The notes below the pieces were generated by a model. It saw only the letters and a program-made list of their open reading frames with translations. It did no database searches and was not told where the DNA came from. A DNA stretch of 6,561 nucleotides from an uncultured Verrucomicrobiota bacterium (lineage in GTDB: Bacteria; Verrucomicrobiota; Verrucomicrobiia; Chthoniobacterales; SZAS-18): assembly GCA_937873255.1 (NCBI GenBank), contig CALMVM010000526.1, positions 1 to 6,561 on the forward strand. The letters are read 5' to 3'. Position 1 is the first letter of the stretch. The number at the start of each line of letters is the position of its first letter. Position numbers and translations under genes: made by a program. Shown here one piece after another: positions 1-4,999 of this stretch.

Positions 1-150
1 CGCGGCGGCGGCGTGCGCGGGGTGTGGTGGGGAGTCACGCTCGGGTTGGCGCTGGCGGCGGTGGGACTATTGGCGCGGTTCTGGAACCGCACGCACCCGG
101 CCCGGCTGGCGGGGATCGTGGCGACGGCGGCGCGCGGGGTTGCACCTTGA
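1..150 (+). CDS. C-terminal fragment of a polytopic membrane protein, possibly a MATE-family exporter (partial at the window edge)
   Basis: Frame 1 is open from the first base and stops at TGA 148-150, giving the last 49 residues of a protein that begins outside the window. The fragment has one clear hydrophobic segment at about residues 8-27, starting GVWWGVTLGLALA. A basic tail (RFWNRTHPARL) follows, as expected for a last membrane helix with a cytoplasmic C-terminus under the positive-inside rule. A 'GVW-G-LG' helix followed by a short basic tail resembles the end of MATE (MatE) drug/sodium antiporters. That is a resemblance in a very short stretch and not a domain match; other multi-pass transporters could look the same. 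The stop codon overlaps a consensus TTGACA that probably belongs to the promoter of the next gene. Coding status is fairly safe; the family is a guess. Confidence 0.55.
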   Translation, partial: RGGGVRGVWWGVTLGLALAAVGLLARFWNRTHPARLAGIVATAARGVAP

Positions 151-174
151 CAACCGACTGCGCTTTCATAACAT
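147..174 (+). promoter_or_regulatory. Putative sigma-70-type promoter of the small lipoprotein gene
   Basis: A perfect -35 hexamer TTGACA lies at 147-152, overlapping the stop codon of the upstream gene. After a 16-nt spacer comes TAACAT (169-174), a 4/6 match to TATAAT. An alternative -10, CATAAC at 167-172, would leave only a 14-nt spacer. Transcription would start near 181, about 3 nt before the ATG at 184, so the message would be essentially leaderless. This fits the absence of a Shine-Dalgarno sequence. Prediction from sequence only. Confidence 0.45.
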
Positions 175-183
175 CCCGGGCAC

Positions 184-444
184 ATGCCGTTCACCAAGAA
201 GACATTCCTTTGCCTGCTGTTTCCGGCCGCGCTCGGTACGTTCACGGGCTGCCAGCAAGACACCAGCGCCCACAAAAAAACCGGGACGTACGCCGCCGCG
301 CGACACAACTCGGTTGGCTCGAACATCCCGCAACGCGAGAGCGTGGACGCCACCGGCTCGACCTACGATCCGAACCAGTTCTCGAACTTCCAGAACCAGC
401 AGTCGCAGTTGGGCTCGCGGGGTTTCACCGGCGGGACGCGTTAG
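184..444 (+). CDS. Small predicted lipoprotein, 86 aa, function unknown
   Basis: The N-terminus reads MPFTKK, then a hydrophobic stretch (residues 8-18), then FTGC with the Cys at residue 23. This is a typical type II signal peptide with a slightly non-canonical lipobox (Phe at -3, Thr at -2, Gly at -1). The mature protein would be a 64-residue chain anchored by Cys23. It is rich in Gln, Asn, Ser, Gly and Thr, has no further Cys, and looks largely disordered. A GSNIPQR segment (about residues 45-51) recalls a 'GSNIP(R/Q)R' motif I remember in other very small secreted or lipid-anchored proteins; no function follows from it. The ATG is preceded by a promoter-like TTGACA/TAACAT and no Shine-Dalgarno. 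A weak hairpin with four Ts follows the stop. The alternative overlapping frames here are Arg/Pro-rich noise typical of GC-rich DNA. Confidence 0.7.
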   Translation: MPFTKKTFLCLLFPAALGTFTGCQQDTSAHKKTGTYAAARHNSVGSNIPQRESVDATGSTYDPNQFSNFQNQQSQLGSRGFTGGTR

Positions 445-468
445 GCTGTCGCGGCGGTCGTCTATCGG

Positions 469-494
469 GAACGGTCCCGGGCCGTTCGAGTTTT
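469..494 (+). terminator. Weak candidate intrinsic terminator after the lipoprotein gene
   Basis: GAACGG (469-474) and CCGTTC (482-487) form a perfect 6-bp stem around a 7-nt loop, followed by GAG and then TTTT at 491-494. It lies 24 nt downstream of the lipoprotein stop, where a terminator would be expected. The T-tract is short and offset by 3 nt, and the element overlaps the likely -35 region of the next gene, so it could instead be an operator-like or chance palindrome. Confidence 0.3.
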
Positions 495-513
495 GGCGCG
501 GAGGGCGTATAGT
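485..513 (+). promoter_or_regulatory. Putative promoter of the U32 gene
   Basis: TATAGT at 508-513 matches the -10 consensus at 5 of 6 positions and ends 14 nt before the ATG at 528. The region 17 nt upstream (485-490, TTCGAG) is a poor -35. A start site near 520 would leave a leader of only about 8 nt with no Shine-Dalgarno. The -10 is convincing, the -35 is not. Confidence 0.4.
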
Positions 514-527
514 GGCGGCTTCCCGTC

Positions 528-3137
528 ATGCCGCCGCTCGTTGCCCCTGCTCCCGCGCCGTCCGAGGTCCGTCCGACCGACGGCGTTGACGCGCCGCGCC
601 CGCGCGTGCCGGAACTGCTTGCCCCGGCGGGGAACTGGGAGTGCGTCCGCGCGGCGGTGGAGAACGGCGCGGACGCGATTTACTTCGGCCTGAGCCGCTT
701 CAACGCGCGGATGCGCGCGGACAACTTCACCGAGGCCGACCTGCCGGCGTTGATGGAATTCCTGCACCGGCGCGGGGTGCGCGGGTACGTCACTTTCAAC
801 ACCCTCGTCTTCCCCGACGAACTCGCCGACGCCGAGGATTACCTGCGTGCGATCATCGCCGCCGGGGTGGACGCGGCCATCGTGCAGGACATCGGGATTT
901 GCCGGTTGATCCGGCGGCTGTCGCCCGACTTCCCCATCCACGGGTCCACGCAGATGACCGTCACCAGCGCGGCGGGAGCGGAGTTCGTGCGGGCGCTGGG
1001 CTGCCAGTTGATCGTGCTGGCGCGGGAATGTTCGATCCGGGAAATCGCCGCGATCCGCGCGACGCTCGACGGGCAGGGCACGCCGCTGCCGCTGGAGGTG
1101 TTCGTGCACGGGGCGCTGTGCGTAGCGTACTCGGGCCAATGCCTGACCAGCGAGGCGCTCGGGGGCCGCTCGGCGAATCGAGGCGAGTGCGCGCAGGCGT
1201 GCCGGATGCCTTACGAACTGCTCGCCGACAACGAGCCGGTGCCGCTGGGCGACCGGCGTTACCTGCTCAGTCCGCAGGACCTCGCGGGACTCGGCGCGGT
1301 CGCGGACCTAGCCCAGGCCGGGGTTTCCTCGCTCAAGATCGAGGGCCGGCTGAAAGCGCCCGAGTACGTCGCGGGGATCACGCGGGTGTATCGCGCGGCG
1401 CTGGACAAACTCGGAATCCGGAACTCGGAACTCGGAACGGTGGAGGCGGAAGACCCGGCGGAGCGGTACGAGCTGGAGATGAGTTTTTCGCGTGGCCTTT
1501 ATACGGGTTGGCTGCGCGGGATCGATAACCAACAACTCGTCCACGCGCGCTTCGGCAAGAAACGCGGGGTGTTCCTGGGGGTCGTGCGGCGGGTGCGCGG
1601 GGGGACCGTGTTCGTCGATTTGCAAGCGCCGTTAAAGGCGGGCGACGGCGTGGTGTTCGACGCCGGCCTGCCCGACGCGCCGGAAACGGGCGGACGCGTC
1701 TACACGGTGGCCTCCGCGGGCACGGAAGGGACGATGCTGACGTTCGCGCGCGGGCTCGATTTTTCGCGCGTGCGTCCCGGCGAACGGGTGTGGAAAACCA
1801 GCGACCCGGAGTTGGACCGGCGGCTGCGGCAAACGTTCGCGGACGGCGCGGCGCGCTTCCAGCGTCCGGTGGATTGCGAGGTCCACGGTCACGCGGGCGC
1901 GCCGATGACACTCATGTTGCGCGACCCGGCCGGGGGTCACGTCGTGCAACGGGATTCCGTCGTGCCGCTGGCCGTCGCCGACCGTCAGGGACTGACCGAC
2001 GAACGGCTCGCCGCGCAACTCGGCCGGCTCGGCGGCACGCCTTTCAAGCTGGGCCGGCTCGTCAACCGGCTGGAGGGCAGTCTCATTTTGCCCGTCAGCG
2101 AACTCAACCGCCTGCGCCGTGAGGCCGCCTCCGCGTTGGAAGAACTGCGCGCGCAACCGCGCCGGTGGGAATTGCGCGAGGCACCTGCGAGGTCGGTCGA
2201 GGTCCCGGCGAATGGGAACGGGGAGGCGGAACTCGTCGTGCTCGTGCGTTCGCTGGCGCAACTCGACGCGGCGCTCTCGGCGGACGCGCGGACGGTGTAC
2301 TGCGACTTCGAGGACCCAAAGGGGTATCGGGAAGCGGTGCGGCGGTTCCGGGCGTTTGCGTCGGGGGAAGGACGCACGATCCGGGTCGCGCCGCCCCGGG
2401 TTTTCAAGACCGGCGAGGATTGGATTCTCAAGCAGGTGCGTTCGTCGGAGGCGGACGGCTACCTCGTGCGCAACTACGACCACCTGCGGTTTTTCGCGGA
2501 CGCGGGCGGGCTCGTGGGGGATTTTTCGTTGAACGTCGCCAACGCGCTCACGGCGGAGTATTTCCACGAGCAATACGGACTGGAGCGGTTGACGGCGTCC
2601 TACGACCTGAACGCCGCGCAACTCGAATCGCTGCTGCGCAGCGCGCCGCCGGCGTGGTTCGAGGTGACGATCCACCAGCACATGCCGATGTTTCACATGG
2701 AGCACTGCGTGTTTTGCGCGTTTTTGTCCGAGGGTACGGATTACCGCAACTGCGGCCGGCCGTGCGACAAAAAGGAGGTGCGCCTGCGCGACCGCGTGGG
2801 GCTCGAACATCCGCTCAAGGCCGACGCGGGCTGCCGCAACACGGTGTTCAACGCGCGGGCGCAGACCGGCGCGGAATCGGTCGAGCGGCTGCGGGCGCTG
2901 GGGGCGCGGTGGTTCCGGGTGGAGTTCGTCAACGAGACGCCCGAGGCGGTGGCGCTGACGCTGGCTCGCTACCGGGCGCTGCTGCGCGGGGAGATCACGG
3001 GCGGGGAGCTGTGGCGGGAGTTGAAGCTGCACAACCAGCTCGGCGTCACGCGCGGGCAGATGGAACGCGAGGACGCGCGGAAGGTTTTTCCAAACTCGGA
3101 ACGCGGAACTCGGAACGCGGAACGGCAGAGGGTTTGA
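528..3137 (+). CDS. Long U32-family protein, RlhA-like 23S rRNA cytidine hydroxylase type (annotated elsewhere as U32 peptidase/collagenase-like), 869 aa
   Basis: The conserved fold starts at residue 28 with PELLAPAGN, then ADAIYFGL (49-56), VHGALC and YSGQC. Four Cys (198, 205, 221, 225; C-x6-C-x15-C-x3-C) lie in the pattern that binds a 4Fe-4S cluster in studied U32 proteins. 'GGRSANRGECAQACR-PY' and SLKIEGR (268-274) are typical of the RlhA (YdcP) branch. Residues about 320-545 fit the middle region found in RlhA (SRGLYTGWL, a beta-rich part, then a DUF3656-like stretch). Residues about 565-840 look like a second U32-like barrel, with Cys 727, 730, 742, 746 and 769. E. coli RlhA is much shorter (about 650 aa) and forms 5-hydroxycytidine at 23S C2501. 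The old protease label is doubtful for this family. The gene carries repeat DNA twice: inside (residues about 295-305) and at the C-terminus (about 854-869). The exact substrate is inferred. Confidence 0.9.
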   Translation: MPPLVAPAPAPSEVRPTDGVDAPRPRVPELLAPAGNWECVRAAVENGADAIYFGLSRFNARMRADNFTEADLPALMEFLHRRGVRGYVTFNTLVFPDELADAEDYLRAIIAAGVDAAIVQDIGICRLIRRLSPDFPIHGSTQMTVTSAAGAEFVRALGCQLIVLARECSIREIAAIRATLDGQGTPLPLEVFVHGALCVAYSGQCLTSEALGGRSANRGECAQACRMPYELLADNEPVPLGDRRYLLSPQDLAGLGAVADLAQAGVSSLKIEGRLKAPEYVAGITRVYRAALDKLGIRNSELGTVEAEDPAERYELEMSFSRGLYTGWLRGIDNQQLVHARFGKKRGVFLGVVRRVRGGTVFVDLQAPLKAGDGVVFDAGLPDAPETGGRVYTVASAGTEGTMLTFARGLDFSRVRPGERVWKTSDPELDRRLRQTFADGAARFQRPVDCEVHGHAGAPMTLMLRDPAGGHVVQRDSVVPLAVADRQGLTDERLAAQLGRLGGTPFKLGRLVNRLEGSLILPVSELNRLRREAASALEELRAQPRRWELREAPARSVEVPANGNGEAELVVLVRSLAQLDAALSADARTVYCDFEDPKGYREAVRRFRAFASGEGRTIRVAPPRVFKTGEDWILKQVRSSEADGYLVRNYDHLRFFADAGGLVGDFSLNVANALTAEYFHEQYGLERLTASYDLNAAQLESLLRSAPPAWFEVTIHQHMPMFHMEHCVFCAFLSEGTDYRNCGRPCDKKEVRLRDRVGLEHPLKADAGCRNTVFNARAQTGAESVERLRALGARWFRVEFVNETPEAVALTLARYRALLRGEITGGELWRELKLHNQLGVTRGQMEREDARKVFPNSERGTRNAERQRV
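1407..1440 (+). repeat. Heptamer-repeat insertion inside the U32 coding sequence (copy 1)
   Basis: The stretch consists of consecutive heptamers CGGAATC, CGGAACT, CGGAACT, CGGAACG preceded by AAACT. It matches positions 3092-3125 at 31 of 34 bases. Here it is read as residues KLGIRNSELGT, in a linker between the helix after EYVAGITRVYR and the conserved YELEMSFSRGLYTGWL. Three heptamers make 21 nt, so such an insertion keeps the reading frame. No inverted partner arm is visible nearby. Confidence 0.75.
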
Positions 3138-3190
3138 CGGAGGATGTTTTCTGCGGTTCCGAGTTCCGCGTTCCCACTTCCGCGTTTCCG
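3092..3190. repeat. Palindromic heptamer-repeat element at the U32/rluE junction (copy 2 plus inverted arm)
   Basis: The left arm (3092-3125) is built from GGAACGC/GGAACTC heptamers. The right arm (3155-3190) consists of GTTCCGA, GTTCCGC, GTTCCCA, CTTCCGC, GTTTCCG. A perfect 19-bp inverted repeat pairs GGAACGCGGAACTCGGAAC (3098-3116) with 3156-3174 around a 39-nt loop. The U32 stop (TGA 3135-3137) lies in the loop, and the right arm ends one base before the rluE-like ATG. The left arm supplies the last 15 or so codons of the U32 gene. There is no T-tract, so it is not a standard intrinsic terminator. It looks like a small repeat of REP or MITE type; mobility is inferred. Confidence 0.8.
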
Positions 3191-3778
3191 ATGCTGATTG
3201 CCTTCCATAAACCCTATGGCGTGTTGTCGCAGTTCACGTCCGAGGCGGGTTCGGCGTGGCGGACGCTGGCGGAGTTCGGATTCCCGAAGGGAGTGTATCC
3301 GGTGGGGCGGCTGGACGCGGACTCGGAGGGGCTCCTTCTGCTCAGCGACGAGGCGGCGCTCAACGCGCGTTTGCTGCGACCCGAGAATGCCCACGCGCGC
3401 GAATACCGGGCGCAGGTCGAACGCGTGCCGACCGACGCGGCTTTGCGCGAACTGGAGCGCGGCGTGGTCGTCCAGGGACGCCGCACCCTGCCCTGCCGCG
3501 CGCGCCGGCTCGAAACGCCGACGGATCTCCCGGCGCGCGACCCGCCGATCCGCTTCCGCAAGAACGTGCCCGACGGCTGGATCGCACTGGAATTGACCGA
3601 GGGTAAAAACCGCCAGGTTCGCCGCATGACCGCCGCCGTGGGGCATCCGACCTTGCGGCTGGTGCGGGTGCGGATCGGCGGGCTGGAGTTGGGTGGTCTG
3701 CGCGCGGGTGAGTGGCGCGCGTTGGATGAGGAGGACCGGCGACGCGCGCTCGCCATCAACCCGGACCAGAGAGACTGA
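3191..3778 (+). CDS. rluE: 23S rRNA pseudouridine synthase, RluE-like (RsuA family), 195 aa
   Basis: The protein isomerises a uridine of 23S rRNA to pseudouridine; E. coli RluE acts on U2457. It starts directly with the family's first strand (MLIAFHKPYGVLSQF, residues 1-15), which supports ATG 3191. It has the catalytic motif GRLDADSEGLLLL with Asp42 as the nucleophile. The C-terminal signature EGKNRQVRRMTA...GHPTLRLVR spans residues 138-159, with GEW near the end. 'LPCRARRLE' and 'RDPPIRFRK' (about 100-124) resemble the RluE subgroup. There is no N-terminal S4 domain, as in RluE and unlike RsuA or RluB. No Shine-Dalgarno sits at normal distance; the bases before the ATG are the arm of a palindromic repeat. 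A GGAGG occurs 47 nt upstream (3139-3143). The gene follows the U32 gene by 53 nt on the same strand and probably shares its transcript. The in-frame open stretch upstream to about 2165 is only absence of stops in GC-rich DNA. Confidence 0.9.
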   Translation: MLIAFHKPYGVLSQFTSEAGSAWRTLAEFGFPKGVYPVGRLDADSEGLLLLSDEAALNARLLRPENAHAREYRAQVERVPTDAALRELERGVVVQGRRTLPCRARRLETPTDLPARDPPIRFRKNVPDGWIALELTEGKNRQVRRMTAAVGHPTLRLVRVRIGGLELGGLRAGEWRALDEEDRRRALAINPDQRD

Positions 3779-3805
3779 TAATGGGGTCGTTTGTCTTTTT
3801 GCGTC

Positions 3806-3817
3806 CCGACGCGTCGG
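3806..3817. promoter_or_regulatory. Perfect 12-bp palindrome, candidate operator upstream of the toxin-antitoxin genes
   Basis: CCGACGCGTCGG is its own reverse complement and lies 13 nt upstream of the putative -35 of the antitoxin promoter, in an 88-nt intergenic region. Toxin-antitoxin operons are commonly autoregulated through short palindromes near the promoter, so an operator role is plausible. In DNA this GC-rich a chance occurrence is also possible, and no second copy is visible. Confidence 0.3.
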
Positions 3818-3830
3818 TTTGCAACACGCA

Positions 3831-3859
3831 TTGCCCGCGCCCGCAGAATCCGCTAGAAC
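3831..3859 (+). promoter_or_regulatory. Putative promoter of the toxin-antitoxin operon
   Basis: TTGCCC (3831-3836; 4/6 match to TTGACA) and TAGAAC (3854-3859; 4/6 match to TATAAT) are separated by exactly 17 nt. The -10 ends 7 nt before the ATG at 3867, so transcription would begin at or next to the start codon, giving a leaderless mRNA. No Shine-Dalgarno is seen in the intervening bases. Confidence 0.45.
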
Positions 3860-3866
3860 TCCATCC

Positions 3867-4088
3867 ATGAACGCCGAATTCGCCGATCTGTTCAAACTCG
3901 GCCGGGCCGAACGCCTCCAACTGGTTGAGGACCTCTGGGACAGTATCGCCGAGGAGAGCGATCCGCTGCCGGTATCCGAAGAAAAACGCGACGAACTCCG
4001 CCGTCGCAAGACGCGTTTTCTACAACACCCCGCTTCGGGTCGTACTTGGGAGCAGGTGAAAGAGCGGGCGCGCTCGCAGCATGATTGA
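3867..4088 (+). CDS. Antitoxin of a type II toxin-antitoxin pair (putative addiction module component), 73 aa
   Basis: The protein would neutralise the toxin encoded next to it. It has the hallmarks of the 'putative addiction module component' family (unstable antitoxin family, Pfam PF09720): an N-terminal helix with LGRAERLQLVEDLWDSI (residues 11-27), then DPLPVSEEKRDELRRRK (32-48), and a C-terminal GRTWEQVKER (58-67). The length is normal for the family. The start at 3867 is chosen because the family motif begins within a few residues and a promoter-like pair ends 7 nt upstream; the open frame further upstream is not needed. The gene's last 8 nt overlap the toxin gene (ATG 4081, TGA 4086-4088), implying translational coupling. 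No classical DNA-binding domain is evident, so how the operon is autoregulated, if at all, is unclear. Confidence 0.88.
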   Translation: MNAEFADLFKLGRAERLQLVEDLWDSIAEESDPLPVSEEKRDELRRRKTRFLQHPASGRTWEQVKERARSQHD

Positions 4089-4389
4089 GCACTTCACGTT
4101 CACGCCCGAAGCCGATGACGATGTGGCATCGGCTTATCAATGGTACGAACACCGCGAGCCGGGTTTGGGCGAGGATTTTTTGAGATGCCTGGAAGCCTGT
4201 ATCCTGACCATCCGGCGACATCCGCAGCCTTACCCGGTAGCGGTAGATGAATTCCGTCGTGCCTTGATCCGCCGCTTTCCTTACGAAGTCTTTTACGAAA
4301 CCACGGCCGATACGCTGTTCGTGTACGCCGTCTTCCACTGCTCGCAGGACCCGAAGAAGTGGCGGGAACGTCTCGGGTCCGGCGGGTAG
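4081..4389 (+). CDS. RelE/ParE-superfamily toxin, 102 aa
   Basis: The sequence fits the ParE/RelE toxin fold. It has an N-terminal strand (FTFTPEA), the helix pair DDDVASAYQWYEHREPGLGEDFL (residues about 12-34), the strand region RRALIRRFPYEVFYE (59-73) and the closing VYAVFHCSQDPKKW (81-94). The 'WYE...PGLGE-FL' and 'FPY-V-YE' pattern is the common partner type for PF09720 antitoxins. RelE relatives cut mRNA in the ribosome while ParE relatives poison DNA gyrase; the sequence does not decide which applies. It starts inside the antitoxin gene (8-nt overlap). Its GC content is about 58% by hand count, with many A/T third positions, clearly lower than the flanking housekeeping genes and consistent with horizontal acquisition. 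No frameshift or truncation is visible, so the pair appears intact. It ends 2 nt from the convergent TPR gene. Confidence 0.88.
   Translation: MIEHFTFTPEADDDVASAYQWYEHREPGLGEDFLRCLEACILTIRRHPQPYPVAVDEFRRALIRRFPYEVFYETTADTLFVYAVFHCSQDPKKWRERLGSGG
4347..4380. repeat. 8-bp perfect inverted repeat at the 3' end of the toxin gene
   Basis: GGACCCGA (4347-4354) pairs with TCGGGTCC (4373-4380) around an 18-nt loop, wholly inside the last codons of the toxin gene and just before the convergent TPR gene. There is no T-tract on either side. It may be a transcript-end structure between convergent genes or a coincidence of coding sequence. Confidence 0.3.
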
Positions 4390-4391
4390 AC

Positions 4392-4871
4392 TCAGATCGT
4401 CCCCCACACCGGCTGCAAGTCGGGGTCGGTGCGTGCGTATTCGCGGAACTTGTCGTCGAGCCGGAACGACGTGCGCAGGTGCGCCTGCGCCTCCTCGATG
4501 TTGCCCAACACCGCGTCGTAGCAGCCGAGGTTGTAGTGGTACGTCGCCTCGTTGAGCAGCGCCGCCGGTCCGGCCAGGAGAAACGCCTTCGCCTCCGCCG
4601 TGCGCCGGAGTTCGTGCAGGCAAAACGCCGCGTGGATGAACCCGAGCGTCTCCTCCGGCTGCAACCGGCAAAACGCCCGGCTGATTTCCAGCGCCTCGTC
4701 CCAGCGTTTCTCGCGTATGTGGATGAACAGCCTCATCTGGAGGACCTCGGCTCCTTCCTGCAAGCCGGCCGGCAGCGTGTCGAGCTCCGTCAGCGCGTCG
4801 TCGAGCATGCCCAACTCGAAATACCCCTGCGCGGCCAGGAGCGTCTTGTCGGTCTGCGGGCTGATCTTCAT
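4392..4871 (-). CDS. Small TPR-repeat protein, 159 aa, function unknown
   Basis: This is an all-helical protein made of about four tetratricopeptide-like units. The clearest are LLAAQGYFELGMLDDALTEL (residues 11-30), a second with EKRWDEALEISRAFCRLQP (about 54-72), a helix pair with FIHAAFCLHELRRTAEAKAFL (78-98), and YHYNLGCYDAVLGNIEEAQAHL (111-132). It ends in DPDLQPVW, a tail seen in many small TPR proteins. TPRs mediate protein-protein contacts; no enzymatic domain, signal peptide or membrane segment is visible, so it is probably cytoplasmic. The start is placed at the ATG read from 4871 because GAAAGG lies 7 nt upstream and TPR-like sequence begins within ten residues. A longer form from 4973 would add 34 residues of low-complexity, basic sequence and is unlikely. 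It is convergent with the toxin gene (2 nt apart) and divergent from the 5000-6436 gene (128-nt gap). Confidence 0.85.
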   Translation of the reverse strand: MKISPQTDKTLLAAQGYFELGMLDDALTELDTLPAGLQEGAEVLQMRLFIHIREKRWDEALEISRAFCRLQPEETLGFIHAAFCLHELRRTAEAKAFLLAGPAALLNEATYHYNLGCYDAVLGNIEEAQAHLRTSFRLDDKFREYARTDPDLQPVWGTI

Positions 4872-4878
4872 GGCGTTG

Positions 4879-4884
4879 CCTTTC
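4879..4884 (-). promoter_or_regulatory. Ribosome binding site that fixes the TPR gene start
   Basis: Read on the minus strand, GAAAGG lies 7 nt before the ATG at 4871, a normal Shine-Dalgarno spacing. It supports the 159-residue form over the longer open frame. It is the only gene in the window with a recognisable SD at the usual distance. Confidence 0.5.
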
Positions 4885-4958
4885 ACGGAAGCAGATATTT
4901 TGCCCGGCGGCAAACGCGTTCCCCGTGCCACCGCGCGCGCCGGGCCGTCCGATTCTTT

Positions 4959-4987
4959 TTCCGATCCGCGCAATCCTCTGATACTAT
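4959..4987 (+). promoter_or_regulatory. Putative extended -10 promoter of the 478-residue gene
   Basis: TACTAT at 4982-4987 (4/6 match to TATAAT) is preceded by TGA, giving a TGN extended -10 element, which can compensate for the weak -35 (TTCCGA, 4959-4964, 17-nt spacer). The predicted start near 4994 leaves a leader of about 6 nt before the ATG at 5000, and no Shine-Dalgarno is present. The site lies in the 128-nt divergent region shared with the TPR gene. Confidence 0.4.
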
Positions 4988-4999
4988 CTTCCCTGCTTT

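Noticed and set aside
24..512. Plus-strand open frames at 24-512 and 140-589
   Set aside because: They overlap the lipoprotein gene in other frames, have Arg/Gly-rich composition and no motif; the 184-444 frame has a signal peptide and lipobox.
462..1139. Minus-strand open frame antisense to the start of the U32 gene
   Set aside because: Arg-rich shadow with no domain; the plus-strand frame is unambiguous.
1632..3032. Long minus-strand open frame (466 codons) antisense to the U32 gene
   Set aside because: Composition is Arg/His/Pro/Val-rich with no recognisable motif. It is the reverse-strand shadow of a GC-rich gene whose own frame carries clear family motifs.
528..3137. Collagenase or secreted peptidase function for the U32 protein
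   Set aside because: There is no signal peptide and no protease active-site motif. The cysteine pattern fits Fe-S-dependent hydroxylases of the family.
2165..3190. N-terminal extension of the pseudouridine synthase in the same open frame (start at 2165 or TTG 3134)
   Set aside because: The upstream part overlaps the U32 gene and is Gly/Arg/Ala noise, then runs through the repeat. The family begins at residue 1 of the ATG 3191 form.
3092..3190. CRISPR array or Rho-independent terminator
   Set aside because: The units are 7-nt tandem repeats without spacers, and no T-tract follows the stem; the structure is a palindromic repeat element.
4872..4973. 34-residue N-terminal extension of the TPR protein
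   Set aside because: Low-complexity, basic, not TPR-like; the ATG read from 4871 has GAAAGG at the right distance.
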